A stretch of DNA of 64,000 nt from positions 1-64,000 of the forward strand of contig CAYJQC010000016.1 of assembly GCA_964372215.1 (NCBI GenBank). Reading direction: 5' to 3'. Position numbers and translations under genes: made by a program. The stretch is from DAIMFL01 sp964372215 (GTDB lineage Bacteria > Pseudomonadota > Alphaproteobacteria > Dongiales > Dongiaceae). Positions 25,471-34,451 of this stretch are shown piece by piece. The notes under the pieces were generated by a model. That model saw only the letters and a list, made by a program, of their open reading frames with translations. It did not search any database and was not told where the DNA came from. Position 1 is the first letter of the stretch; every line of letters starts with the position of its first letter.

Positions 25471-25788
25471 ATGCAGACCGAGAACCGCATTCTGGACGAC
25501 ATGGCCCGCGTCGCCTCGGGCGCGCTCTCCGGCTTCACCGGGCTGCGCCAGGAGATCGAGGCGCGGCTGCGCGAGCAGGTCGAGCGGCTGCTGCGCGACA
25601 TGGATCTGGTGACCCGCGAGGAGTTCGAGGCGGTGAAGGCGGTGGCCGCCACCGCCCGCGCCGAGCAGGAGCGCCTGGCCGCCCGCGTCGCCCGGCTGGA
25701 GGCCGCGCTCGCCACCGGCCGGACCGCGCCGCCGGCACCCGACTCCGCCGCCGGCAAGCCGGCCGACACGGCGAGCGACATCACCTGA
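25471..25788 (+). CDS. ubiK: UbiK-family ubiquinone biosynthesis accessory factor
   Basis: A 105-residue BMFP (YqiC/UbiK) protein: ENRILDDMARVASGALSGFT at the N-terminus, then an amphipathic coiled coil (residues 33-80, with REEFEAVKAVAATARAEQER) and a flexible Pro/Ala tail. UbiK helps the ubiquinone ring-modifying complex, binding UbiJ and lipids. It is monocistronic and divergent from lgt. Confidence 0.88.
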   Translation: MQTENRILDDMARVASGALSGFTGLRQEIEARLREQVERLLRDMDLVTREEFEAVKAVAATARAEQERLAARVARLEAALATGRTAPPAPDSAAGKPADTASDIT

Positions 25789-25789
25789 C

Positions 25790-25808
25790 GGTGCGCCGCC
25801 GGCGCACC
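25790..25808 (+). terminator. Hairpin after ubiK
   Basis: A perfect 8-base stem (GGTGCGCC / GGCGCACC) with a 3-base loop starts directly after the ubiK stop. No T tract follows, so termination is only possible, not certain. Confidence 0.4.
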
Positions 25809-25987
25809 GCCCCCGCGCCGGCCACGCAAGCTATTTTCGCACAACGGCAAATCATGTATTGCGCCTGCTGAATCGATTTGGCACGCTACATCTGGTGGGT
25901 GCCTGCATGATTTCGGCTAAATCTCGCGGCGAGTCACCCCCACCCGGCGATCTGGCGGTGCCGGGTTCCATTCAGGGAGGTGCTTGA

Positions 25988-26491
25988 ATGGCCGTGACGG
26001 AGTTGGGGCATACTCCACGTGCGGGCAATCCCCTCGATATCCTCGAAGAACTGGTGAATGCCAACGAATGGCGCTTCGATCGGGCGACCGACGAGGAAAT
26101 GGTCGTCGAAATCGCCGGGCGCTGGTGCGACTACCGGCTGTTCTTCGTCTGGCAGGAAGACCTCAGCGCGATGTACTTCTCATGCCTGTTCGACCTGCGG
26201 GCGCCGCCGCAGAAGCGCATCGCCATCGCCGAACTGCTGGCGCTGGTGAACGAAAAGATGTGGCTGGGCCATTTCGACCTCTGTTCCGACGAGCTGGTCC
26301 CGATGTTCCGCCACACCACCCTGCTGCGCGGCGCCGGACGGGTCAGCGTCGAGCAGCTCGAGGACCTCGTCGACATCGCGGTCAGCGAATGCGAGCGCTT
26401 CTTCCCGGCCTTCCAGTACGTGCTCTGGGGCGGCCGGACCCCGTCCGACGCTGTGCAGGCGGCGATGATCGAGACGGTCGGCGAGGCGTAG
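25988..26491 (+). CDS. YbjN domain protein
   Basis: A 167-residue protein with the YbjN / type III chaperone-like fold: NPLDILEELVNANEWRFDRA, YRLFFVWQEDLSAMYFSCLF, and LVNEKMWLGHFDLCSDELVP. A ribosome site GGGAGG stands ahead of the ATG at 25988. In Alphaproteobacteria it is often found just upstream of proC, as here (about 170 bases). The function is unknown; E. coli YbjN affects motility and stress responses. Confidence 0.85.
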   Translation: MAVTELGHTPRAGNPLDILEELVNANEWRFDRATDEEMVVEIAGRWCDYRLFFVWQEDLSAMYFSCLFDLRAPPQKRIAIAELLALVNEKMWLGHFDLCSDELVPMFRHTTLLRGAGRVSVEQLEDLVDIAVSECERFFPAFQYVLWGGRTPSDAVQAAMIETVGEA

Positions 26492-26661
26492 GCGGGCGGC
26501 ACTGCGGCTCGCCGGCCCAGGACATGATCGGATCGCAGCGCTGCAACGCGATCGATGACTCATGGCCTGCTTGTGGTCTACTTCAACAGACATGACCAAG
26601 GCTTGCGCCGCGGATTGACCTGATCCGAGGCGATCCTGGTCCAGGCGTGACGGAGCTGGGC

Positions 26662-27480
<819 letters not shown>

Positions 27481-27484
27481 GCCG

Positions 27485-27973
27485 ATGGCCGCCGGGCCGC
27501 CAGCGCTGCATCCCAGCGCCCGCAAGGTCCAGGAGGTGCTGGCGCGCCTCGGCCGCGCGTTCAGCGTGGTCGAATTCGACGCCTCGACCCGGACCTCGGC
27601 CGACGCGGCGGCCGCGATCGGCTGCACCGTCGCCCAGATCGCCAAGTCGCTGGTGTTCCGCGCCAAGCCGTCGGGCCGGCCGGTGCTGGTGATCGCCAGC
27701 GGGGCCAACCGGGTCAACGAGAAAAAGATCGCGGCCGAGCTCGGCGAGAAGCTCGGCAAGGCCGATGCGGATTATGTGCGCGCGCAGACCGGGTTCGCCA
27801 TCGGCGGCGTGCCGCCGGTCGGCCATGCCACCGAGCCGGCCACGTTCATCGATCGCGACCTGCTGCAGTTCGCCGAGATCTGGGCCGCCGCCGGCACCGC
27901 CAACGCGGTGTTCCGCCTGGCGCCCGCCGATCTGGTGGAGATCACCGGCGGCAAGGTGGTCGATCTCGCGTGA
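27485..27973 (+). CDS. YbaK/EbsC-family aminoacyl-tRNA deacylase
   Basis: A 162-residue YbaK-fold protein: TSADAAAAIGCTVAQIAKSL, VIASGANRVNEKKIAAELGE, GFAIGGVPPVGH (the editing pocket loop) and FIDRDLLQFAEIWAAAGTAN. Family members hydrolyse mischarged aminoacyl-tRNAs (Cys- or Ala-tRNA-Pro, Ser-tRNA). The protein starts five bases after proC, so the two are likely co-transcribed, which links proline supply with tRNA-Pro quality control. Confidence 0.88.
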   Translation: MAAGPPALHPSARKVQEVLARLGRAFSVVEFDASTRTSADAAAAIGCTVAQIAKSLVFRAKPSGRPVLVIASGANRVNEKKIAAELGEKLGKADADYVRAQTGFAIGGVPPVGHATEPATFIDRDLLQFAEIWAAAGTANAVFRLAPADLVEITGGKVVDLA

Positions 27974-28093
27974 GCGCCGGCCGCTGCCGGGAACCCGCCC
28001 TATTGCCGTGGCCGGCTGCCGGGTCCACATCATCGGATACAGCACAACACAGACGTGCCCGAGCGCGGCGCGCCCTGAGGACGGAGGGTCGAG

Positions 28094-28729
28094 ATGGCGA
28101 AGAAGGCAGCGGCTAAGGGCACTGGGCGCCGGCGCGGCGCGGGGACGGCCGGCGATCCGGCCGGCGCGGCGATCGCGGCGGCCATGGGATTGGCGGCGAC
28201 GCGGGGCTGGGGTCGGGTGTCGCTGTCCGAGGTGGCGGCGGCTTCGGGCATCGGGATGTCCGAACTCTATGCCCTGTACCCTTCCAAGCAGGCGATCCTC
28301 GACGGCTTCGCCCGCCGGGTCGATGCCGAGGTGCTGCGCAGTGTCGATGGCGAGCCGCCCGAGGGCGAGGCGCGCGAACGGCTGTTCGACGTGCTGATGC
28401 GCAGGTTCGACGCCCTGGAGCCCCATCGCGACGGGTTGCGGGCGGTGCTTGGGAGCTATGCCTGCGATCCCCTGGCGCTGGTCTGCAGCGCCTTCGCCCT
28501 GCGCCGCTCGATGGCGGCCATGCTCGAGGCGGCGGGGCTGTCGGCTGGTGGGCTGGCGGGGATTCTCAGGATCAAGGGCCTGTCGGCGGTCTACCTGCTG
28601 GCCCTGCGTAGCTGGCTCGCCGACGAGACCGCGGACCGCGCGCCCACCATGGCGGCGCTCGATCGCGCCTTGCGGCGGTTGGCGGGCTGGGCCGCGATGT
28701 TCAGCCGCGTGCGGCCGGCTGCCGCTTAA
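28094..28729 (+). CDS. TetR-family transcriptional regulator
   Basis: A 211-residue TetR regulator. The helix-turn-helix is GWGRVSLSEVAAASGIGMSE, followed by LYALYPSKQAILDGFARRVD. A Lys/Arg-rich 20-residue leader precedes it. The C-terminal ligand domain is not recognisable. It lies about 195 bases upstream of the phasin gene, separated by the phasin promoter. A role in polyhydroxyalkanoate control cannot be inferred from the sequence alone. Confidence 0.82.
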   Translation: MAKKAAAKGTGRRRGAGTAGDPAGAAIAAAMGLAATRGWGRVSLSEVAAASGIGMSELYALYPSKQAILDGFARRVDAEVLRSVDGEPPEGEARERLFDVLMRRFDALEPHRDGLRAVLGSYACDPLALVCSAFALRRSMAAMLEAAGLSAGGLAGILRIKGLSAVYLLALRSWLADETADRAPTMAALDRALRRLAGWAAMFSRVRPAAA

Positions 28730-28765
28730 TCATCAGACAAATACACCGTATCTCGTGTGGATTTG

Positions 28766-28821
28766 CTGCACCGCACAAATTCCTTGACGCGAGTGCGAGC
28801 GGTCATTATATTGCAGTGCAG
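28766..28821. promoter_or_regulatory. Two PhaR-like operator sites
   Basis: CTGC-N3-GCAC at 28766-28776 and TTGC-N3-GCAG at 28811-28821 flank and overlap the phasin promoter. They resemble the TGC/GCA-rich CTGC-N3-GCAG sites bound by the repressor PhaR upstream of phaP genes in Paracoccus. The second overlaps the last bases of the -10. No phaR gene is in the window. Confidence 0.5.
28784..28812 (+). promoter_or_regulatory. Strong sigma-70-type phasin promoter
   Basis: TTGACG (28784-28789) and TATATT (28807-28812) are spaced by exactly 17 bases, about 110 bases ahead of the phasin ATG. It is the best housekeeping-type promoter in the window, which fits an abundant granule protein. Confidence 0.75.
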
Positions 28822-28923
28822 CATGCTTCAAAAGTGTGCAAGGCGTAGCAAGGACGGCCCGCCTCGGCGACGGGGCCAGGCCGCCGGATCGTTCAGGCAG
28901 ACCCCCACAGGAGATTGACTCAC

Positions 28924-29430
28924 ATGAACAAGGCGAACACCGCGTTTTTCGACCCCAGCTCCATGAAGGTTCCCGACTTCAGCCAGTTCTACACCGATTT
29001 CAACAAGAGCTTCGCCGAGTACGGCAAGCTGTTCGGCAACAGCAAGCTGCCGAGCTTCGACGTCGACGCGATGATCGCTGCCCAGCGCAAGAACATCGAG
29101 GTGATGACCGCGGCGAACCAAGTCGCCTTCGAGGGCGTGCAGACCATCGCCAAGCGGCAGGTCGAGTTCGCCCGCAAGGCAGCCGAGGAGTTCTCGCAGG
29201 TCGCCAAGGAGATGACCGCGGCCGGCACGCCGGAGGACAAGATGGCCCGCCAGGCGGCGATGGCCAAGGAGACCTTCGAGTCCGCCGTCGCCAATCTGCG
29301 CGAGCTGTCGGGCATCGCCCAGAAGGCGAATGCCGAGGCGGTCGAGCTGATCAGCAAGCGCGTCGCCGAGAACCTCGAAGAGGTCAAGTCGGTGCTGGCG
29401 CCGGCCACCAAGGCCGCGTCGAAGAAGTAG
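28924..29430 (+). CDS. Phasin family protein
   Basis: A 168-residue all-helical phasin-2-like protein: DFSQFYTDFNKSFAEYGKLF, IAAQRKNIEVMTAANQVAFE, QTIAKRQVEFARKAAEEFSQ and a C-terminal KKASKK-like basic end (TKAASKK). Phasins coat polyhydroxyalkanoate granules. The ATG at 28924 is preceded by AGGAG at a spacing of ten; a TTG nine bases earlier is too close to that site. It has a strong promoter with PhaR-like sites and a strong terminator, so it is a self-contained unit. Confidence 0.92.
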   Translation: MNKANTAFFDPSSMKVPDFSQFYTDFNKSFAEYGKLFGNSKLPSFDVDAMIAAQRKNIEVMTAANQVAFEGVQTIAKRQVEFARKAAEEFSQVAKEMTAAGTPEDKMARQAAMAKETFESAVANLRELSGIAQKANAEAVELISKRVAENLEEVKSVLAPATKAASKK

Positions 29431-29545
29431 TCGCGACCAGCGCCACGGGCGGCCAGGATCGGCTGCCCGGCCCGTGTGCCACGACTTGATTTTCCGACAC
29501 GCGTTCCTCGCTGGCGCGGTCGGTTGGTGTCGCCGGACAGAATCC

Positions 29546-29585
29546 AGGGCCGCCGTCGCAAGGAGTGCGACGGCGGCCCTTCTTG
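29546..29585 (+). terminator. Strong terminator after the phasin gene
   Basis: A perfect 15-base stem with a 5-base loop AGGAG (arms 29546-29560 and 29566-29580) is followed by TTCTTG. It lies 116 bases after the phasin stop. Confidence 0.82.
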
Positions 29586-29648
29586 CATTCGGCCGCGCGA
29601 TGGCGGCAGTGGCGTCCGCACCCAGCGGCAGAAACTGGAGTACATGTG

Positions 29649-30008
29649 GTGCAGAACAACGAACCGATCGCGCCGGCCATCGGCTATGACGGCTTTCGCA
29701 AGGTCGACATCCGGGTCGGCACCATCGTCGCGGTCGAGCCCTATCCCGAGGCGAGGCGGCCGGCCTTCAAGCTGACCGTCGATTTCGGCGCCGAAATCGG
29801 CGTGAAGCGCAGCTCGGCCCAGGTCACCGCGCATTACCAGCCGGAAGCGCTGGTCGGCCGCCAGGTCGCGGCGGTGGTCAACTTCCCGCCGAAGCAGATC
29901 GGCAAGTTCATGTCCGAGGCGCTGGTTCTGGGCTTCCCGGATGCGCAGGGCGAAGTCGTGATGGTCGGGCCCGATCGGCCGGTGCCCAACGGCGGCCGGT
30001 TGTATTAA
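29649..30008 (+). CDS. CsaA-like tRNA-binding protein
   Basis: A 119-residue OB-fold protein of the CsaA / MetRS-beta type: FRKVDIRVGTIVAVEPYPEA, AFKLTVDFGAEIGVKRSSAQ, VAAVVNFPPKQIGKFMSEAL and a C-terminal NGGRLY. It binds tRNA and has been described as a chaperone. The start is GTG at 29649 (or the adjacent GTG at 29646), with GGAG eight (or five) bases ahead; an ATG at 29644 is out of frame. It converges with the cytochrome c gene. Confidence 0.86.
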   Translation: MQNNEPIAPAIGYDGFRKVDIRVGTIVAVEPYPEARRPAFKLTVDFGAEIGVKRSSAQVTAHYQPEALVGRQVAAVVNFPPKQIGKFMSEALVLGFPDAQGEVVMVGPDRPVPNGGRLY

Positions 30009-30014
30009 AAGATC

Positions 30015-30479
30015 TCAGCCGCCGCCCGCCTTGCGCGTCATCTCCGCCTGCATGGCGCGTTGCTTCTCCGGCCAGCGCGACTTGATGTAGTCGAGTACCG
30101 CCCAGATCTCGTCGTCGCCGAGCACGTCGCCGAAGCCCTTCATGCTGCTCTGGTAGTCCGGACCGGCGATGGCCTGGACCCCTTCCTTGACGATCACGAA
30201 CAGCTGCTGGTCGGGATGGTGCCAGGTATGGCCGCTGGCGTCCTGCGGCGGCGCCGGCAGGGTGCCGTCGGCGCGGCGCTGCTGCCAGTTCGGCTCGCCC
30301 TGGAGATCGGCGCCGTGGCACGAGGCGCAGCGCCGGTCGTAGACCTGCTTGCCGATCGCCAGCCGGGCGGGATCGGCAGCGGCCTCGTCCGGCGCCGGCG
30401 GGCCCCAGAGGTACCAGCCGCCGGCGGCCAATGCCGCCAGCAGCGGAATCGCCATCGCGACGATCAGTCCGGGTTTCAT
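30015..30479 (-). CDS. Membrane-anchored mono-heme cytochrome c
   Basis: A 154-residue protein with an N-terminal membrane anchor (LIVAMAIPLLAALAAGGWYL), a heme site CASCH at residues 51-55, and a distal YQSSMKGFGDVLGDDEIWAV region with the Met ligand, ending in VLDYIKSRWPEK. This is a class I, cytochrome cL/c550-like domain. It is divergent from the QhpG-like gene by 132 bases. It could take electrons from the quinohemoprotein amine dehydrogenase encoded further on, but that is inferred from position. Confidence 0.85.
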   Translation of the reverse strand: MKPGLIVAMAIPLLAALAAGGWYLWGPPAPDEAAADPARLAIGKQVYDRRCASCHGADLQGEPNWQQRRADGTLPAPPQDASGHTWHHPDQQLFVIVKEGVQAIAGPDYQSSMKGFGDVLGDDEIWAVLDYIKSRWPEKQRAMQAEMTRKAGGG

Positions 30480-30611
30480 GCGCCGCGTTCCTCCCAGTCC
30501 GTTGTTGCCTGCCCGCGCGCCGAGCAATGGAGCCTCCAGTCGGCGGAAGGTCAACCGGGAAGCGGCGGCCAGGCTTGACCGCCGCCGCGGGTCCGTGCCG
30601 CAGTGGCGGCC

Positions 30612-32025
30612 ATGGACTCGCAGTTCGACATCGCGGTGCTGGGCGGCGGGCCAGCCGGCGCGGCCGCCGCGATCGGCCTGGCGCGGCTCGGCCATCGGGT
30701 CGCGGCGATCGCCAGCCCGCGGCCGTTCGACGCCTGCGAGGGGCTGTCGGAACGCACCGTCGAGGGGCTGGCGCGGGCCGGATGCACGGCTGCCGCGGCG
30801 TGCCTGGCGGCACCGGTGCTGCGCCACGCCGCCTGGAACGGAGTCGTCGCCGAGGCCAACCGCGAGTCCCTGATCGACCGGCCGGCGCTCGATGCGGCGC
30901 TGCTCGCGGATCTGGCGATCGCCGGGGTTGCGGTGATCGCCGGCCGCGTCGAGCGGGTCGCGCCCGGAGACTCCGGCTGGGATATCGGCGGGCGCCACGA
31001 TGACGGCGCGCCGCTGGCGCTGGCGGCGCGGGTCGTCATCGCGGCGCGCGGCCGGGCGGCGCCGGCGGGCGGCCGCGGGGGGGGGGGGGGGGGGGGGTGC
31101 TCCGGGCGGGCCCGGGGGCGGGGCGGGGCGGGGGGGGGCCCTGGGGGGGGGGGCGGCCCCGCCCACAACGGCGCTGCTGCACTGTCGCCAGGGTCCGCCC
31201 GGCGCGCCCGCCGCCGGGGTGGTGCCGTTCGCGGATGGCTGGGCCTGGATGGCGCGGCTCGCGGGCGGCCGGCGCTACGTCCAGTTCGCGGTCTCCAGCG
31301 CGCCCGGCCGGCTGCCGAACAAGGCCGGGCTGGCGGATCGGTTCGAGCAGCTCGTCAGCCGTGTGCCGGAAGCCGGCGCGTGGCTCGAGGACGCCGCGCC
31401 GGTCGCGCCGGTGGCGGCGCGCACCGCGGCGCCACTGCTGCACCCGGCGCCGGTGGCGGCGCGGCTCTTGCGCGTCGGCGACGCCGCGCTCGCCGTCGAT
31501 CCGCTCTCGGGCAACGGCCTGTTCCAGGCGCTCTCGACCGGGTTGATGGCGATCGCCGTGGTCAACACGCTGCTGCGCCGGCCCGCCGACGCCGCGCTCG
31601 CCGCCGGATTCTACCGCGAGCGCGTCGCCGACTCGTTCTGGCGCTTCGCCCGCATCGGCCGCGACTTCTATCGCCAGGAAGCGCGCTGGCCCGCGGCGGC
31701 GTTCTGGGCCGAACGCCGGGCCTGGCCCGACGACCGGCCGGCCCATGCCGTCCCCGCCGCGACGCCGCCGCGCATCGCCGCCCTGCCGGTGGTCGCCGAC
31801 GGCTTCGTCGAGCGGCGCGAGGTGGTGGTGACCGCCGATCATCCCTTCGGCATCTGGCAGCTCGACGGCATTCCGCTGGCGCCGTTGATCCGGCGCCTGC
31901 AGGACGAACCGGCCGATCCGCAGGAGACCATGAAGGCGCGCATCGCCCGGCTCTCCGGCGCCGGGCCGCGCCAGGTCGAGACCCTGGCCGCCTGGCTGTG
32001 GCAGCGCACCGGCGCGCGCCGCTGA
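30612..32025 (+). pseudogene. qhpG: QhpG-like FAD-dependent monooxygenase, frame broken by a G tract
   Basis: The first part (about 154 residues) has the FAD Rossmann motif VLGGGPAGAAAAIGLARLGH and ACEGLSERTVEGLARAG. After the G-rich tract at 31062-31165 the protein resumes in another frame (about 285 residues) with the second FAD motif GDAALAVDPLSGNGLFQALS. The two pieces add up to about 440 residues, a plausible full length. QhpG hydroxylates the Trp that becomes cysteine tryptophylquinone in the amine dehydrogenase gamma subunit, and qhpA-D-C-B-F-E follows at 36-43 kb. The break is probably a sequencing artefact, since everything around it is intact. A related LodB/GoxB-type oxidoreductase is the alternative. 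Confidence 0.7.
31062..31165. other. G-rich low-complexity tract inside qhpG
   Basis: This includes a run of 21 G (31077-31097) and several shorter G runs, with no credible coding sense. It shifts the frame of the flavoprotein. Its likeness to the first 61 bases of the window argues for a technical origin. Confidence 0.75.
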
Positions 32026-32146
32026 ACCGGGACTCCTTTCGATCTCGCATGATGGATTTGCTGTTGCCCGGCGGCGCCGCTGCGGCATGATCGGGGCGCC
32101 GGATTTCCGCGGCCAATAACAAAGTGATACGACTATCGGGGGGCAG

Positions 32147-34390
32147 GTGACACAGGAGCTGCGCGGGCCGTGGCGGATCGCCGCGCAGGGGTGGTGGCTG
32201 CTGCCGCTGCCGGCGCTCGGCCTGTGCCGGCTGGGCGGCGCCGGGGTCGAGCGCGGCGCGCTGGCCCTCGCCGTCGTCGCGGCGCTGTTGGCCGTCCTGC
32301 GTCCGCACTGGCGCCGGCCGCTCGCCGGGGTCGCGGCCGCGCTGCTGGTGGCGACCGCCGCATCGCTCGTCATCCACCTGCTGGCCGACGAGTTTGCCTA
32401 CGGCTATGTCTGGACCTATAGCGCGGCGGCGCTGCCCTGGCATCTCAAGCTGGCCAATCTCTGGGGCGGCGACCAGGGCACGCTGCTGTACATGGCCATG
32501 GTCGCGGCGCTGCTCGGCCCGGCGCTGGCGCGCGGTCCCGGCTGGACCGAACCGGGCGCATTGCTGCTGGCGGCGCTGTTCGCCGGCGCGGCGCTGGTGT
32601 GGGACCCCTTCGCGGCGACCCCGGCCGAGGCGCTGGCCGAACTGCCGAGTCGCGGCATGAACGCCCATCTGCTGGCGGTCTGGATGGCCTTCCACCCGCC
32701 GCAGATCCTGGCCGCCTATGTGATCCTGCTGCTGCCCGCCGGGGCCGCGCTGCAAGCGCTCGCCAGCGGCGCCGGGGACTGGGGCGCGATCGCGCCGCGC
32801 GCCATGCGGCTCGCCTGGCTGGTGCTCTCCGCCGGGCTCGCGCTCGGCATGTGGTGGGCCTACGAGGATTTCAGCTTCGGTCAGGTCTGGCACTGGGACC
32901 CGGTGCAGACCAGCATCTTCGTGGTCTGGGCGCTGCTGACGGCGCAGCTCCATACGCTCAGGCGCTACCGCGCCGACGGGCTGTTCCGGGTGCTGGGCCC
33001 GCTGCTGGCCCTGCTGGCGGCGGCGATGGCGCTGATCTCGATGGCGGTCACGCGCTCCTCGACCCTGGCCTCGTCGCACCGCTACATCGGCGACACCTCG
33101 GGACCCTATTTGCTCGGGCTCGGCATCGCGCTGCTGGCCGCGACCATCGGCGCGCTGGTCTATCGGCGCGGCCGGGTCCAGCGGCACCTGCCGCATCGCC
33201 ATCCCATGCTGCTGTGGATCCGCGTCGGCATCTGCGTACTGCTGGCGGCGGCGGTGGCCGCCGGCGGCTACCTCGGCCAGGCCTATGCCAGCGCCTTCCT
33301 CGACATCCCCAGGCCCGACTACTTCAAGCCGTATCTCGAGTTCATGCGCCAGCGCGCCTCGCCCGAGGAAATGCAGGCCCTGCTGGCGGCGTTCAATCAG
33401 TGGGACGTGGACGGCGACGCGCTCAACCGCCTGCTGGCGCCGATCGGCGTCGTGCTCGGCTTCGTCGGCGGCCACGCCTTCCTGATGTGGCTGCCGCGGG
33501 CGTGGCGCTGGCTGCTGACCCTGGCGGCGATCGCCCTCGGCGCGGTCGCCGCGCTCTGGCTGCAGCCGATCGAAGCGGTCTTCGAAGGGCCGGGCATGAC
33601 CGGCTACCGGATCCTCGACATCCTCTGGCTGCTCGACCTGCTGGCCGTGGCGGTCGGCTATTTCCTGCTGGCGAACCTGGCGTCGCTGGTCGTCGCCGTC
33701 TGGCGCCATCGCCGCCAGCGCCGGTTCCTGCGCTTCGACCTGCCGGTGGCGCTGGTGCATCTCGGGGTCATGGTCAGCCTGGCCGCCGGGCTGATCGCCA
33801 CGACCCTCGACACCTACGCCTCCCAGGACCTGGTCTACCCGAATTCCTTCGGCCAACCGGTCGAGTTCCCCGACGGCTATGCGGCGATCGTCGACATAGC
33901 AGGCGAGTCCCATGTCGATGACGGCGGCCGCGGCGCCGCCCCGTCCGGTGCCTTCCAGTCGGTGGCACGGATCGACTGGACCCTGCTGCGGGACGGCGCG
34001 GTGCTCGACCGGGCGAGCGGCCAGGCGGTCTATCGCGACGACCGCCCGCCGGGGGTCCGCAGCATGGGCTCGGTGCGCCTGATGTGCGAAATGGTCGATT
34101 ATCGCTTCGCCCGCTTCATGAGCGGCGATCGCCAGATGATCCATCCGGTGATCCATCGCGGGCTGCTGCGGGACGTGCAGCTCTGGTTCCCGGCGGTGCA
34201 CTACCAGTCGCGGGTCGCGCCGGACGCCACGCCGGGGGCGCTGGCCGCCGCGCGCCAGACCGGGGTCGCGCCGCTGATGCTGAAGATCTATCCGCTCTTG
34301 TCCTGGATCTGGATCGGCTTTCTGATAGTGCTGCCGGGCGCCGCGATCCTGACGGTGCGCGCATTCATGGGCCGCCGCCACGCGGCCTGA
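32147..34390 (+). CDS. Divergent CcmF/CcsA-family cytochrome c biogenesis protein
   Basis: A 747-residue polytopic membrane protein, about 13-15 helices, starting with GTG at 32147. The early LKLANLWGGDQGTLLYMAM matches the CcmF segment around its WGG motif, and GMWWAYEDFSFGQVWHWDPV is a variant of the WWD heme-handling domain (WHWDPVQ instead of WFWDPVEN). A soluble periplasmic section with a VYRDDRPPG pattern, as in CcmF, precedes the last helix. It is longer than typical CcmF (about 650) owing to an acidic insert near residues 400-430. No other ccm gene is nearby. Placement among qhp genes suggests heme attachment to the amine dehydrogenase or its cytochrome. Confidence 0.78.
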   Translation: MTQELRGPWRIAAQGWWLLPLPALGLCRLGGAGVERGALALAVVAALLAVLRPHWRRPLAGVAAALLVATAASLVIHLLADEFAYGYVWTYSAAALPWHLKLANLWGGDQGTLLYMAMVAALLGPALARGPGWTEPGALLLAALFAGAALVWDPFAATPAEALAELPSRGMNAHLLAVWMAFHPPQILAAYVILLLPAGAALQALASGAGDWGAIAPRAMRLAWLVLSAGLALGMWWAYEDFSFGQVWHWDPVQTSIFVVWALLTAQLHTLRRYRADGLFRVLGPLLALLAAAMALISMAVTRSSTLASSHRYIGDTSGPYLLGLGIALLAATIGALVYRRGRVQRHLPHRHPMLLWIRVGICVLLAAAVAAGGYLGQAYASAFLDIPRPDYFKPYLEFMRQRASPEEMQALLAAFNQWDVDGDALNRLLAPIGVVLGFVGGHAFLMWLPRAWRWLLTLAAIALGAVAALWLQPIEAVFEGPGMTGYRILDILWLLDLLAVAVGYFLLANLASLVVAVWRHRRQRRFLRFDLPVALVHLGVMVSLAAGLIATTLDTYASQDLVYPNSFGQPVEFPDGYAAIVDIAGESHVDDGGRGAAPSGAFQSVARIDWTLLRDGAVLDRASGQAVYRDDRPPGVRSMGSVRLMCEMVDYRFARFMSGDRQMIHPVIHRGLLRDVQLWFPAVHYQSRVAPDATPGALAAARQTGVAPLMLKIYPLLSWIWIGFLIVLPGAAILTVRAFMGRRHAA

Positions 34391-34451
34391 CGAACAGCGA
34401 CAACGAACCGGGCGGGACAAGAAACCGGACAAGACGGGAGGAACGGGGCCC

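Noticed and set aside
25870..25910. TTGGCACG near 25879 as a possible sigma-54 promoter for the YbjN gene
   Set aside because: The GC of the -12 element is absent at the needed distance; only the -24 half matches.
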